Of a DNA stretch of 64,000 nt, positions 37,877-47,249 are shown piece after piece. The notes under the pieces are model-generated. The model searched no databases and was not told the DNA's origin. It was given only the letters and a program-made list of their open reading frames with translations. The stretch is from Rhodoplanes tepidamans (GTDB lineage Bacteria > Pseudomonadota > Alphaproteobacteria > Rhizobiales > Xanthobacteraceae). A program made the translations under genes and the position numbers. Within the stretch, counting starts at the first letter, position 1. Every line of letters starts with the position of its first letter. Where the stretch lies: positions 248,001 to 312,000 of the forward strand of contig NZ_JAUSUJ010000002.1 of the NCBI RefSeq assembly GCF_030813915.1, in the 5' to 3' direction.

Positions 37877-37909
37877 GTGACCCCTCCCGCCGTACGGCGG
37901 GGCGGTCAC
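37877..37909. promoter_or_regulatory. Nested palindrome between chvI and hugZ-like gene
   Basis: Inner perfect 16-bp palindrome CCCGCCGTACGGCGGG (37886-37901) flanked by GTGACC (37877-37882) and GGTCAC (37904-37909). It sits between divergent genes, so it may control chvI, the flavoprotein gene, or both. Confidence 0.5.
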
Positions 37910-38030
37910 CAGTGCGCCTTGCGCGACCGACTCTAGTGAGTCACACGCGATTTCGCCATACCGGGATCGAATCCGGCTGGATTTCGGCGTTTCGGCGGCC
38001 GACAGTCGGGCCCCGACCAGGAGACCTTCC

Positions 38031-38813
38031 GTGACCGACCTGAAGCCTCCGCGGCCCGGCACGATGCCCGGGCGGATTCCCGAAAACGCCAAGCTTCCCG
38101 AGGACTTCGATCCGCCGGTCGTGGCCCGGCAGCTGCTCCGCGCGGGCCGCTCCGGCACCCTCGCCACCAACGACCGGAATACCGGCCACCCGTTCGGGTC
38201 GCTCGTCAATGTCGCGACCGCCCCGGACGGCTCGCCGGTGCTGCTGACCTCCCGGCTCGCCACCCACACGGCCAACCTGGAGCGCGACGGCCGCGCCTCG
38301 ATCCTGATCGCCACGGTCGGCAAGGGCGATCCGCTCGCCCATCCCAGGCTCACCGTGCTGGGCGACATGGTCCGCGACGACGACCCCGTCCTGCGGCGCC
38401 GCTTCCTGGCGCGCCACCCCAAGGCCGAGCTCTATGCCGGCCTGCCGGACTTCGCCATCTGGCGGATGATCGTCGCCGCCTTCCACCTGAACGGCGGCTT
38501 CGCCCGCGCCGCCGACCTCGCGCCCGAGGCGGTGCTGACCGGCGTGGCCGGCGCCGAGGAGCTGCTCGCCGCCGAGGAGAGCGCCGTCGCCCACATGAAC
38601 CAGGACCACGCCGAGGCGGTGAAGCTCTACGCCACCGTGCTGGCCGGCGGTCCGGAGGCGGCGTGGCGCGTCACCGGCGTCGACCCCGACGGCCTCGACC
38701 TCGCCGCCGGCGACCTCACCCGCCGGGTGCCCTTCCCGGAGCGCGTCACCACGGCGGCGGGGCTGCGCACCGTGCTGAAGCGCATGGCCGACGAGGCGCG
38801 GGCCAAGGCCTGA
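38031..38813 (+). CDS. HugZ-like pyridoxamine 5'-phosphate oxidase-fold protein
   Basis: 260 residues from GTG 38031, preceded by a CAGGAGACC ribosome site. A split-barrel flavin-binding domain (SGTLATNDRNTGHPFGSLV) is followed by a DUF2470 domain (AHMNQDHAEAVKLYA...), as in HugZ/HutZ heme-oxygenase-like proteins. Heme degradation is the family's best-known role; here no heme-uptake genes are adjacent, so this stays a guess. Confidence 0.85.
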   Translation: MTDLKPPRPGTMPGRIPENAKLPEDFDPPVVARQLLRAGRSGTLATNDRNTGHPFGSLVNVATAPDGSPVLLTSRLATHTANLERDGRASILIATVGKGDPLAHPRLTVLGDMVRDDDPVLRRRFLARHPKAELYAGLPDFAIWRMIVAAFHLNGGFARAADLAPEAVLTGVAGAEELLAAEESAVAHMNQDHAEAVKLYATVLAGGPEAAWRVTGVDPDGLDLAAGDLTRRVPFPERVTTAAGLRTVLKRMADEARAKA

Positions 38814-38835
38814 GCAGCAGCCCCACACACCGTTC

Positions 38836-38879
38836 GTCCCCGCGAAGGCGGGGACCCAGGGGCACCCAGCGGGTGCCCC
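38836..38879. terminator. Two hairpins between convergent genes
   Basis: GTCCCCGC-GAAG-GCGGGGAC (38836-38855) followed by GGGGCACCC-AGC-GGGTGCCCC (38859-38879). The first resembles a widespread alphaproteobacterial repeat unit. They lie between the convergent hugZ-like and tetR genes and probably stop transcription from both sides. Confidence 0.5.
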
Positions 38880-38882
38880 TGC

Positions 38883-39494
38883 TCAGACTCCCGGCTTCGC
38901 GGTCGACACCGCGGCGACGAAGGCGCGGAACGCCCCCACCACGTCCCGGGTGAGCGAGAAGCCGGCCTCGCCGCGCAGCCACGCGTTCACCAGGCCGGAG
39001 AGCAGGCCGTAGCAGGCCAGGCCGGCGGTCGCCGCGGGCCACTCCGGCTTCAGCCGGCGGCCCCGCTCGGCGGCTTCGAAGATCGTCGTGATCGCCTGCC
39101 GCAGGTCGGCCTCGAAGCGGCGCAGCCGGTCGGGCGCCTCGGCGGCCGCGAAGGCCGCGAGCGTCGTCTCGAACTGCCGGTCGGCCGCTCCCTGCTCCAT
39201 GTCGCCGAACGCCCGGACGATGACGGCCTGGAACTCGTCGAGCGGGTCGAGATCCGGGTCCACCCTCACGCGCTCCGCCAGCCGCTGCAGCGGAAGCCCG
39301 CGCCGGTCCGCGAGCGCGAGCAGCAGCCCGCGCTTGTCGTGGAAATGCCAGTGCACCGCGCCGCGCGTGAACCCGGCCGCCTCGGCGATCTCCTCGACCG
39401 AGACGGCGGTGATGCCCTTCGCCCGAAACAGGCGCTCGCCGACGGCGAGGATGCGCTCCCGCGTCTGCTCGGCCTCCTCCTTTGTCCGTCGCAT
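38883..39494 (-). CDS. TetR-family repressor, AcrR/TtgR type
   Basis: 203 residues. HTH in VSVEEIAEAAGFTRGAVHWHFHDKRGLLLAL, the AcrR-like signature, and a ligand-binding C-terminal domain. Start ATG 39494 chosen because the longer frame reads into the promoter. No efflux pump lies beside it, but an AcrR-like operator does (39519-39540). It may control the divergent MotB-like gene, itself, or a pump elsewhere. Confidence 0.9.
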   Translation of the reverse strand: MRRTKEEAEQTRERILAVGERLFRAKGITAVSVEEIAEAAGFTRGAVHWHFHDKRGLLLALADRRGLPLQRLAERVRVDPDLDPLDEFQAVIVRAFGDMEQGAADRQFETTLAAFAAAEAPDRLRRFEADLRQAITTIFEAAERGRRLKPEWPAATAGLACYGLLSGLVNAWLRGEAGFSLTRDVVGAFRAFVAAVSTAKPGV

Positions 39495-39518
39495 CGTCAG
39501 GATCCGATTAAGATGCCG

Positions 39519-39540
39519 TATACATACATCTGTTTGTATA
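39519..39540. promoter_or_regulatory. AcrR-like operator
   Basis: TATACATACATCTGTTTGTATA: arms TATACA and TGTATA with a ten-base centre, in an AT-rich patch 25 bases upstream of the tetR start. It resembles the acrAB-type operator TACATACAT...ATGTATGTA. Autoregulation is the simplest reading. Confidence 0.65.
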
Positions 39541-39616
39541 TTTCTGCCCGAGGGGCGGCCGAACCGTCGGGAGGCTCCCGGCGAGGCCGGGACCCAGGTT
39601 CGGCAGGAGCGGCGCG

Positions 39617-40438
39617 ATGGCAAGGCGAAAAGTGGGAGGGCACGGGCACGGATGGTTCGTCACCTTCGCCGACCTCATGGCCCTGCTGGTCGCCTTCTTC
39701 GTGATGCTGTGCGCCTTCTCGACCCAGGATCAGCAGAAGCTCCAGGTCGTCGCCGGCTCGATGCGCGACGCCTTCGGGGTCCAGGCCAACATCCGTTATT
39801 CCGGCATCATCGAGGTGCCGGGCCTGCCGACCCGGCCGAAGCTCAAGAACGCCGCCCGGATTCCGCCCGAGGAGGCGTCGACCAGTCCGACGCCGGACCA
39901 GCACGACCGCAACCGCACCGCGGGCGTCCGGCAGGCCCAGGACCGTGCCTTCGCGCTGGCGGCGGCCTCGCTCCGGCAGGCCCTGCAGGACATGCCGGAG
40001 CTGACCGAGGTGTCGAAGCACATCATGATCGAGGAGACCCGCGAGGGCCTCAATGTCGAGATCGTCGACCAGGATGGCCGCTCGATGTTTCCGGAAGGAT
40101 CGGGCGAGCCCTACGAGCGCACCCGCCGGCTGATCGAGCGAATCAGCGTGCCGCTGCGCGCCTCGCCGTTCCGCCTCTCGATCACCGGGCACACCGCGGC
40201 GAGTCGGGCCGTGGCACGCCCCGGCTACGGCCCGTGGGAGCTGTCGTCCGAGCGGGCCAATGCGGTCCGGCGCATCCTCGAGGCGGAAGGGGTGCCGGGC
40301 ACCGCGTTCTTCGGGGTGACCGGCAAGGCCGACGTCCAGCCGCTGTTTCCCGAGGACCCCTACGTCGCCGCCAACCGGCGCGTCACCATCTCGCTGATCC
40401 GCGAGGAGCCGCCGCTCCCGCTGGAGCTGAAGCACTGA
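39617..40438 (+). CDS. MotB/OmpA-type membrane protein
   Basis: 273 residues. One N-terminal membrane helix with the stator-type motif WFVTFADLMALLVAFFVML, including the conserved Asp in FADLM, followed by a flexible linker and a C-terminal OmpA-like peptidoglycan-binding domain (ITGHTAASR...SSERANAVRRIL). This is MotB architecture, but no MotA or flagellar gene is next to it. It may be part of a flagellar or flagellum-independent stator whose partner lies elsewhere. Confidence 0.88.
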   Translation: MARRKVGGHGHGWFVTFADLMALLVAFFVMLCAFSTQDQQKLQVVAGSMRDAFGVQANIRYSGIIEVPGLPTRPKLKNAARIPPEEASTSPTPDQHDRNRTAGVRQAQDRAFALAAASLRQALQDMPELTEVSKHIMIEETREGLNVEIVDQDGRSMFPEGSGEPYERTRRLIERISVPLRASPFRLSITGHTAASRAVARPGYGPWELSSERANAVRRILEAEGVPGTAFFGVTGKADVQPLFPEDPYVAANRRVTISLIREEPPLPLELKH

Positions 40439-40573
40439 CGCGGCGCGAGCGCCCGCGCCGCTCGCGTTTCGGGCGAGTGTTTCGAGATGCGAAACGGCCG
40501 TTTTCACGCGTGCATTCGTGTGCCGGCGGGGTCTACGATCGCCGGCGTCGTAACTTCCGGGAGTTCTCCAGAC

Positions 40574-41629
40574 ATGAACCGATTGCTGCTCGCCGGGCTC
40601 GCGCTCGGCCTTCTCGGCTCGACCGCGCTCGCCCAGACCTCGGCCCCCGCCCAGGCCCCGAAGAAGGAGCCGATCGCGTTGCGCGACATGGGCTCGTTCC
40701 ACATCGGCGGCCGCACCGTCGAGGTGACCGGCAAGCCGGTGCGCGAGGTGGTGTTCGCGGCCGGCGGCACGCCCGCCAAGATGGATCCGAACGGGCCCTA
40801 TCTGGTCGAGCAGATGTACGTGCAGTACTTCCTGCCGCAGAACCGCAAGGGCAAGTACCCGCTGCTGATGTGGCACGGCGGCGGCCTCACCGGCGTCACC
40901 TACGAGACGACGCCGGACGGCCGCGACGGCTGGCTCAACATGTTCGTGCGCAAGGGCTGGGACGTCTACAACTCCGACGCGGTCGAGCGCGGCCGCTCGG
41001 GCTATCCGAGCCCGGACATCTGGCCGAGCTCGCCGATCTTCCTCGCCAAGGGCAACGCCTTCGAGCGCTTCCGCATCGGCCAGGGCCCGGGCTCGTGGAG
41101 CCCCGATCCGGCCAAGCTGAAGGTGCTGCCCGGCAACCAGTTCCCGGTCGAGGCCTACGACAACTTCGTGCGTCAGAACGTGCCGCGCTGGCTCGACAGC
41201 GACAAGCCGATCGTCGCCGCCTACACCGAGCTGGTGCAGAAGGTCTGCCCCTGCGTGATCCTGTTCCACAGCCAGGCCGGCGGCTTCGCCTTCCGGATCG
41301 CCCAGGAGCATCCCGACAAGGTCAAGGCGCTGGTGGCGATCGAGCCGGCCGTGCCGGGCGACCCGGCCAAGGCGGCGGCCCTGAAGGACGTGCCGATCCT
41401 CATGGTGTTCGGCGACTACATCAAGGACGACTCGCGCTGGCCCAAGATGCGCGCCAAGGACGTCGCCTTCGGTGACGCCGTCAAGGCGGCCGGCGGCAGC
41501 GTCGACGTCGTCGACCTGCCCGAGGTCGGCATCAAGGGCAACTCGCACATGCTCATGATGGACAAGAACAACGGCCGGATCGCCGACCTGGTCCAGGATT
41601 GGCTCGTCAAGAAGGGCCTGGTGGAGTAG
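40574..41629 (+). CDS. Secreted alpha/beta-hydrolase (esterase-like)
   Basis: 351 residues with a clear signal peptide (LLLAGLALGLLGSTALA, cleavage near AQT). Core of an alpha/beta hydrolase: LLMWHGGGLTG, nucleophile elbow LFHSQAGGFAF (variant of GxSxG with the first Gly replaced), and the His near GNSHMLMMD. Similar periplasmic esterase-like proteins are common and unassigned. Start ATG 40574. Confidence 0.85.
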   Translation: MNRLLLAGLALGLLGSTALAQTSAPAQAPKKEPIALRDMGSFHIGGRTVEVTGKPVREVVFAAGGTPAKMDPNGPYLVEQMYVQYFLPQNRKGKYPLLMWHGGGLTGVTYETTPDGRDGWLNMFVRKGWDVYNSDAVERGRSGYPSPDIWPSSPIFLAKGNAFERFRIGQGPGSWSPDPAKLKVLPGNQFPVEAYDNFVRQNVPRWLDSDKPIVAAYTELVQKVCPCVILFHSQAGGFAFRIAQEHPDKVKALVAIEPAVPGDPAKAAALKDVPILMVFGDYIKDDSRWPKMRAKDVAFGDAVKAAGGSVDVVDLPEVGIKGNSHMLMMDKNNGRIADLVQDWLVKKGLVE

Positions 41630-41691
41630 GGCGACACCCGACACCCGAACGCGTGACGGCCGGGCTTCGGCCCGGCCCCGATGCCCGGCCG

Positions 41692-41829
41692 CGTGCCCCG
41701 GACAAGGCGCGGCAGGCCGCAGGCCTGATGCGCCGCAGAGCCGGGGCCCAGGGGCGGCACGGCAACCACCTCGCCCGATCGCCCCCGGGTCCCGGTTCGC
41801 GGCGCGTGGCGCCGCGCCCGGACACGATG
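41692..41829. repeat. Dispersed repeat, family C copy 1
   Basis: A roughly 140-base element with imperfect outer arms (CGTGCCCCGGACAAGGCG... and ...GCCGCGCCCGGACACG), holding GATGCGCCGCAGAGCCGGGGCCCAGG in its centre. Further copies at 52193-52341 and 61526-61664. Sits between convergent genes here. Confidence 0.85.
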
Positions 41830-41857
41830 CCTTAGTCGAGGCGGAGACCGCCCGTCC

Positions 41858-42643
41858 TCAATCCCGCCGGAACACCACCGAGGCGAGCCAGCCGGTCATC
41901 AGTGCCATCATGGCGGTGACGATGCCGTAGAGGAGGCCGTTGTCGACCGCCGCGGTGGCCACGAAGCGCTCGAAGCCGACCTTGGTGATCTCGAAGGCCG
42001 AGGTCGAACGGGTCACCAGGGCGCCGTCGTGGAACAGCTTCACGTCGACCTCGTAGGTGCCGACCGGCGCCTCCGCCGGCACCGGGATCGACGCCTGGAA
42101 CAGGGTCGGCGACAGCATCGTCACCGCGGTCGGATCCTCGATGTAGAGCTTGCGCTCGGTCTTGAGGCGCAGGAACGCCTGCCGGAACGGGTCGTCGGTG
42201 ACGACGTCGGCGATGTCGGGCCCGATCTGCTGCGGCAGCACCACGTTCCGGTGTCCGATCTGCAGCCGGCGCAGCCGGTCCGGCGGCAGGATGCGGTCGA
42301 ACGGCCTCGTGCCGAGCACCGCCAGATAGGCCGGCACGTCGATGAAGGTGCGCGAGTCGACGTTGATCCAGATGCCGAGCATCCGGTCCTTGCGCAGCGT
42401 CTTGAGGGTCTGGCGCGGACCCACCACGGTGGCGATCACGTCGAAGCCGCCGCGCCGCACCGGCGTCGTGCCGTCGCCCTCGACGGCGCCGAACAGCACC
42501 ACCTCGGCGCCCGTGAACACCGAGTTGATCAGCACCCGGTGGGTCGACAGCGAGGTGACGAGCCGCTCCGCCGCGCCCGCGCCGCCGCCCGGCGCGAGCA
42601 GGCCGGCCGCCACGATCGCGAGGACGAGGAGCGCGCGTCTCAT
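41858..42643 (-). CDS. TIGR02186 family membrane-anchored protein
   Basis: 261 residues from ATG 42643. Signal peptide, a large extracytoplasmic region (LVTSLSTHRVLINSVFTGAEVVLFGA...) and one C-terminal helix (LLYGIVTAMMALMTGWLASVVF). This is the TIGR02186 pattern, nearly always next to a TauE/SafE-type permease, as here (four-base overlap). Probably one transport or sensing unit; function unknown. Confidence 0.88.
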   Translation of the reverse strand: MRRALLVLAIVAAGLLAPGGGAGAAERLVTSLSTHRVLINSVFTGAEVVLFGAVEGDGTTPVRRGGFDVIATVVGPRQTLKTLRKDRMLGIWINVDSRTFIDVPAYLAVLGTRPFDRILPPDRLRRLQIGHRNVVLPQQIGPDIADVVTDDPFRQAFLRLKTERKLYIEDPTAVTMLSPTLFQASIPVPAEAPVGTYEVDVKLFHDGALVTRSTSAFEITKVGFERFVATAAVDNGLLYGIVTAMMALMTGWLASVVFRRD

Positions 42644-43569
42644 CGGTCGCCCTCCATCAGCCGGAACGAGAACATCTCGCCCGGCGTCACGAACAGGTTG
42701 ACGGCGAAGCGCAGGCCGACCGCCAGCACCAGCAGTCCGAGCATCAGCCGCAGCCGCTCGGAGCGCATCTTCTGGCCCGCCTGGGCGCCGAACTGCGCCC
42801 CGATGACGCCGCCGACCATCAGGATCAGGGCGAGCAGCGCGTCGACCAGGTGGTTGGTCGCCGAGTGCATCACGGTGGCGCTCGCCATGGTGACCAGGGT
42901 GAGCACCATCGAGGTGCCGATCACCACGTTGGTCGGAACGTGCAGCAGGTAGATCAGCGCCGGCACCAGGATGAAGCCGCCGCCGATGCCCATGATGGCG
43001 CCGAGGAAGCCCATCACGAAGCCGATCCCCCACACCGGGATCACCGACACGTAGAGGCGCGACTGCTTGAACCGCACCTTGAGGGGCAGGCCGTGCAGCC
43101 AGGTGTGGCCGCCCGGATGGCGGGCCGGCGGCGCCTGCTTGTCGCGCTGCAGCCGGATGATCGCCTGCACGCTCTCGGCCACCATCAGGCTGCCGACCGA
43201 GGAGAGCAGGATCACGTAGGACAGGGCGATCACGAGGTCGAGCTGGCCGAGCGCGCGCAGCAGCGTGAACAGCCAGACGCCCGCGGCGGTGCCGATCAGG
43301 CCGCCGATCAGCAGCATGAAGGCGAGCGCCAGATCGATGGCGCGGCGGCGCCAGTAGTTGAGCGCGCCCGAGAAGGACGAGGCGGCGATGTGGCTCGACA
43401 CGGTCGCCACCGCGACGGCCGGCGACACCCCGATGAAGATCAGCAGCGGCGTCATCAGGAAGCCGCCGCCGATGCCGAACATGCCCGAGATGAACCCGAC
43501 CGCGATCCCCATCGCGAAGACGAGGAAGACGTTGACCGGGAGGTCGGCGATCGGGAGATAGATGTCCAC
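42640..43569 (-). CDS. TSUP family permease (TauE/SafE-like)
   Basis: 309 residues, eight or so helices arranged as two similar halves (GMFGIGGGFLMTPLLIFIGV and GAIMGIGGGFILVPALIYLL). TSUP proteins export sulfite, sulfonates or related anions. Coupled by ATGA overlap to the TIGR02186 protein. Substrate is by family only. Confidence 0.92.
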   Translation of the reverse strand: MDIYLPIADLPVNVFLVFAMGIAVGFISGMFGIGGGFLMTPLLIFIGVSPAVAVATVSSHIAASSFSGALNYWRRRAIDLALAFMLLIGGLIGTAAGVWLFTLLRALGQLDLVIALSYVILLSSVGSLMVAESVQAIIRLQRDKQAPPARHPGGHTWLHGLPLKVRFKQSRLYVSVIPVWGIGFVMGFLGAIMGIGGGFILVPALIYLLHVPTNVVIGTSMVLTLVTMASATVMHSATNHLVDALLALILMVGGVIGAQFGAQAGQKMRSERLRLMLGLLVLAVGLRFAVNLFVTPGEMFSFRLMEGDR

Positions 43570-43745
43570 GGCTTCACGTCCGCGGCCTGGTCCGGGGACG
43601 CACGCCGGTGAGTGTACGGGGTCGTGACGACGTCGCGATGCAGCGAGGCCCTACAGGCTCGATCCGCGATCCAAACTCAAGTGAAAATTGACCGCTCGCG
43701 GCGATCGGTCCCGGCCCGCACGCGGCGGGCCCGGTGCCGGTCGGC

Positions 43746-46700
43746 TCACAACCGGGCCGCCTGCTCGAGCGGAATCCGGCTCTTCGGCTTCGGCCGCCCC
43801 TGGCCGGAGGCGGCGTCCTCCCAGCCGCCCGGCGGCGGCGGCACCGTCACGGCCTCCTCGGGCGGGGCGAGCGGCACGAAGCTCTGGGCGGCGAGGCGGG
43901 CGGCGGTCAGGCTCTGCTGGTCGAGCTGCCGGGCGAGGTCGTCGCGCTTGCGCGCGGCGTCCTTGTCGCCCTTCTGGGCCGCGATCGCGAACCACTTGTA
44001 GGCCTCGGCGAGATTCTGCTCGGTGCCGATGCCGCGGGCGTGCAGGACCGCGAGGTTGTACTGGCTGTCGGCGACCCCGTGGCGGGCCGCCCGGGTGAAC
44101 CACTGCACCGCGGTGGCGAAGTCCGGCTTGCCGTCGATGCCCTCGGCATACAGCACGGCGATGTTGTGCATGGCGTTGGCGTTGCCGCGCTCGGCGGCCG
44201 CCAGGTACCAGCGCCGCGCCTCGACGAGGTCCTTCTTCACGCCGTTGCCCTTCTCGTACAGGCTGCCCAGCCGGAACTGGGCGGGCGCCAGCCCGGCGTC
44301 GGCGGCGCGCTGGAACCAGGGCAGGGCGGCGGCGAGGTCGGCCGGCACGCCGCGCCCTTCGGCGTAGCGCATGGCGATCTCGTAGGCGGCGGCCGGGTTG
44401 CGGGCGGCGACGCCGGCGATCAGCGGCCTGGTCGCGAGCGCGGCCGGCAGGGTCTCGGGCCAGCTCTCGCCGGCGCCCGGGGCGGCGGCCGAGGAGGCCG
44501 CCGGGGCGGACGGGGTCGCCATCAGGGGCGCCGGAAGCGGCGTCGCGGGCGGCGGCACCAGGCGGGCGACCGGCACGGTGCCGGTCACCTCGGGCGCCGG
44601 CGTCGCCGGCGGAACGGTCGCGGTGCGGGTCGGCGCCGCGGACGGCGCGGCCGGCACAGTCGCCGGCGCCGCCACCACGGGCGGGGCGGACGGCCGCGCG
44701 GCCGGCGACGGCGCCGGCGGCGTGGCGGCGGGGGCCGGCGGAGCGAGCAGCGAGGTCTCGTCCTTCAGCTTGGGCAGGTGCTTCTCGATCAGCGCCTTGG
44801 CGGTCGGCGAGGCGTTCGAGAGCTTGCGGGCCGCGGCGGCGAGGTCGGAGGGCGGCACCAGCTCGGTGAGCTGCGCGCCGGCATGGCCCGGGGCCGCCTT
44901 GTCGGCCACCGAGGCGCCGGCCGTCGGCTCCGGCGTCTCGACCACGGCGATCGGCGCTGCGCCGTCGCCGCCCCACGGGCCGAACGACTTCAGGCCGATC
45001 GGCACCAGCGCGAGCGCGATGACGATCACGCTGGTCGTCATGAACAGCGCCTTCACCCGGTCGGTGAGGCGGCGGCCGCGGCTGCCGTCGGCGGCGTCGC
45101 CGGCTCCCGCGGCGGCCTGCGGCCCGGGCTGCTCGCTCGCCGCCTGGGCGGCGCGGCGCGCGGCGAGGATGAAGTTCGGCTTCGCCCCGGACCCCGCCGG
45201 GGCCTCGGCGGCGGCGCCGAGGGCCGCCTGCGAGGCGGCGATGCGGTCGGCGGCGCTGCGGCTGCCGCGCTGCCAGGGCGGGCCGGAGCCCGGCTCGATC
45301 GGCGCGTCGGGCGCCAGGGCGCCGGACACCGCCGGCGGCGCTGCCGGCTCGGCCGGGCGCGGCGGCGGACCGATCGGGATGGCGAAGCCGTTCAGCCGCG
45401 GCCCCGGCGCCGCCGCGGGCGCGGCGGCGGCCGCTGCGGCAGCCGGCGCGGCCGGGCTCGGCTCGAACGTGGCCGGCATCTCGGCCGGGGACGGGCGGCG
45501 GGCGGTGCCGCGCAGGTCGGTCTCGATGGCGGCGAGCCGGTCGGCCATGCGGCCGAGCGTGCCGTGCGCCGCCTCCAGCGACTCGCGGGTGCGGCGGTCG
45601 GCGTCCTCCTGGCTGCGCCGGATGGTCTCGACGTCGCGGGCGAGCGCCGCGAAGGCCGGGCTCGGCTCCGCGGTCGCGGCGCGCTGCGCCTGCAGGGCCT
45701 CGACATGGGCGAGGAGGTCGGCCATGCCGCGCTCCAGCGCCGGCAGCATGTCCAGCCGCGATTCCGACTGCTCGATCTTGCGGACGAGATCGGCGATGCG
45801 CTGCTCGAGCGGGGCGAGCCCGGGATGGTCGAGGGCCGAGCGCTCGATGCGGTCGAGCTTGTCGGCAAGCATGCGGATGCGGTCCTCGACCTGCGCCACC
45901 ATGGCGGCGTCGAGCGTGCCGGCACCGATGCGGTCGAGCTTGTCGTCCAGCCGGCTGATCTTGTCCTCGATGGGGGCGAGCGACGGGCGCTCGTCGGCGA
46001 GGAGGTCGAACTTCTCCAGCCGCTCGGCGAGCGAGGCCATCAGCGGCTCGAGGGTCGGCGACACCGCCGCCGCGGGAGCGCCGTCGCCCGGCTCCGCCGG
46101 CGCTGCGGCCTTGGCGGCGTTCTGGGCCGCCAGCGTCTCGGCGATGCCGCTGATCTGGCGTTCGAGGCTGGCGAGCAGGTCGTGCTGGGGCGAGCCGGAG
46201 ACCGGCTGCGGCGCCGCCGGGGCCTGCTCGATCTTCTGCGACAGGGTGCGCACCTCGGCGACCAGGGCGGCGAGCGCGTCGCCCGACGCCACCGTCGAGA
46301 CGATGCCGCGCAGGGTGTCGACGGCGTCGCGGAGCTGGTGCAGGACGGTCGCGTCGAAGCCCTCGACCGACACCTGGTCGATCTTGCGGAACAGCGTGTT
46401 GACCGAGCCGGCGAGCTCGCCCGGCGCGAGCCCGCGCAGCGCCTCGCGCACCTCGGCGAGCCCCTGGTCGAGCGGGGCCAGCACGGCCGGGTCGAAGCCG
46501 CTGCCGCGGCTCTCGTCGAGGCGGCCGGCGAGGGCCCGCACCTCGCCCTCCAGGGCCTCGAAGGCGTGGCGCGGCACGAGATCGTGGATGGCGCGGCCGA
46601 TGCGGCGCAGCTCCTCGCGCAGCTCGGAGGCGATCTCCTCGGCCCGGCAGGGCGAGCGCAGCGTCTCGATCTGGGCGGTGATCAGGCGCAGCTGCTCCTC

Positions 46701-47249
46701 GAGCCGCGACAGGTCGGGCGCCGCCGGGGCGAGCGCGGCCGGATCCATCACCGGCGCGAACATGCTCGGGACGGCCGCCGGACCCTCGCCGTCGAGCGCG
46801 CGCTGGCGCGCCGCGATCTCGGCGACGACGCGATCGAGCGGACTGTCCTGCGCGGCGGCGGGCGCCGCCGCCTTGCCGTCCGCCGTGTCGAGGGTGGTGT
46901 GGACGAGGCGCTCGAGCTGGCGGGTGATGCCTTCGAACCGATTGCACAGCGCGACGAGATCGCGGTCCGGCATGGATCGCCGCGGCGCCGGGGCGTCGGC
47001 CCGCGGCACAGCGCGCGGCGTCGCCGGCGCGGTGGCGGCCGGGGCGGGCGCCGGCTCGTCGTCGACCGCGACGAGGGGCGCGGCCGGGGCCGTGGTGGTC
47101 GCGAAGTCGGACGGGTCGGACGTGCGCTCCTCGGGGATGACCGAGCTCAGCCACCGCCGGAACGACGATCCGGCCCGGCGAGCCGCATCGGGAGTCGCAT
47201 CCCGCGCGTCGCGGCGACCCCCTTTGACGTATCCTGGCGCGCCTGTCAT
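43746..47249 (-). CDS. Very long Sel1-repeat protein, PodJ-like
   Basis: 1167 residues. The N-terminal segment (residues 1-40, [30 protein letters not shown]) matches the start of rhizobial PodJ/Sel1 polar proteins, which fixes the ATG at 47249. Then a long coiled-coil region with many Leu heptads up to about 750, Pro/Ala-rich linkers, one membrane helix (FMTTSVIVIALALVPIG), a Pro-rich periplasmic stretch, and three to four Sel1 repeats (ALPWFQRAADAGLAPAQFRLG, ARRWYLAAAERGNANAMHN, AVQWFTRAARHGVADSQYN, AYKWFAIAAQKGDKDA). Likely a cell-pole organiser. Confidence 0.85.
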   Translation of the reverse strand: MTGAPGYVKGGRRDARDATPDAARRAGSSFRRWLSSVIPEERTSDPSDFATTTAPAAPLVAVDDEPAPAPAATAPATPRAVPRADAPAPRRSMPDRDLVALCNRFEGITRQLERLVHTTLDTADGKAAAPAAAQDSPLDRVVAEIAARQRALDGEGPAAVPSMFAPVMDPAALAPAAPDLSRLEEQLRLITAQIETLRSPCRAEEIASELREELRRIGRAIHDLVPRHAFEALEGEVRALAGRLDESRGSGFDPAVLAPLDQGLAEVREALRGLAPGELAGSVNTLFRKIDQVSVEGFDATVLHQLRDAVDTLRGIVSTVASGDALAALVAEVRTLSQKIEQAPAAPQPVSGSPQHDLLASLERQISGIAETLAAQNAAKAAAPAEPGDGAPAAAVSPTLEPLMASLAERLEKFDLLADERPSLAPIEDKISRLDDKLDRIGAGTLDAAMVAQVEDRIRMLADKLDRIERSALDHPGLAPLEQRIADLVRKIEQSESRLDMLPALERGMADLLAHVEALQAQRAATAEPSPAFAALARDVETIRRSQEDADRRTRESLEAAHGTLGRMADRLAAIETDLRGTARRPSPAEMPATFEPSPAAPAAAAAAAAPAAAPGPRLNGFAIPIGPPPRPAEPAAPPAVSGALAPDAPIEPGSGPPWQRGSRSAADRIAASQAALGAAAEAPAGSGAKPNFILAARRAAQAASEQPGPQAAAGAGDAADGSRGRRLTDRVKALFMTTSVIVIALALVPIGLKSFGPWGGDGAAPIAVVETPEPTAGASVADKAAPGHAGAQLTELVPPSDLAAAARKLSNASPTAKALIEKHLPKLKDETSLLAPPAPAATPPAPSPAARPSAPPVVAAPATVPAAPSAAPTRTATVPPATPAPEVTGTVPVARLVPPPATPLPAPLMATPSAPAASSAAAPGAGESWPETLPAALATRPLIAGVAARNPAAAYEIAMRYAEGRGVPADLAAALPWFQRAADAGLAPAQFRLGSLYEKGNGVKKDLVEARRWYLAAAERGNANAMHNIAVLYAEGIDGKPDFATAVQWFTRAARHGVADSQYNLAVLHARGIGTEQNLAEAYKWFAIAAQKGDKDAARKRDDLARQLDQQSLTAARLAAQSFVPLAPPEEAVTVPPPPGGWEDAASGQGRPKPKSRIPLEQAARL

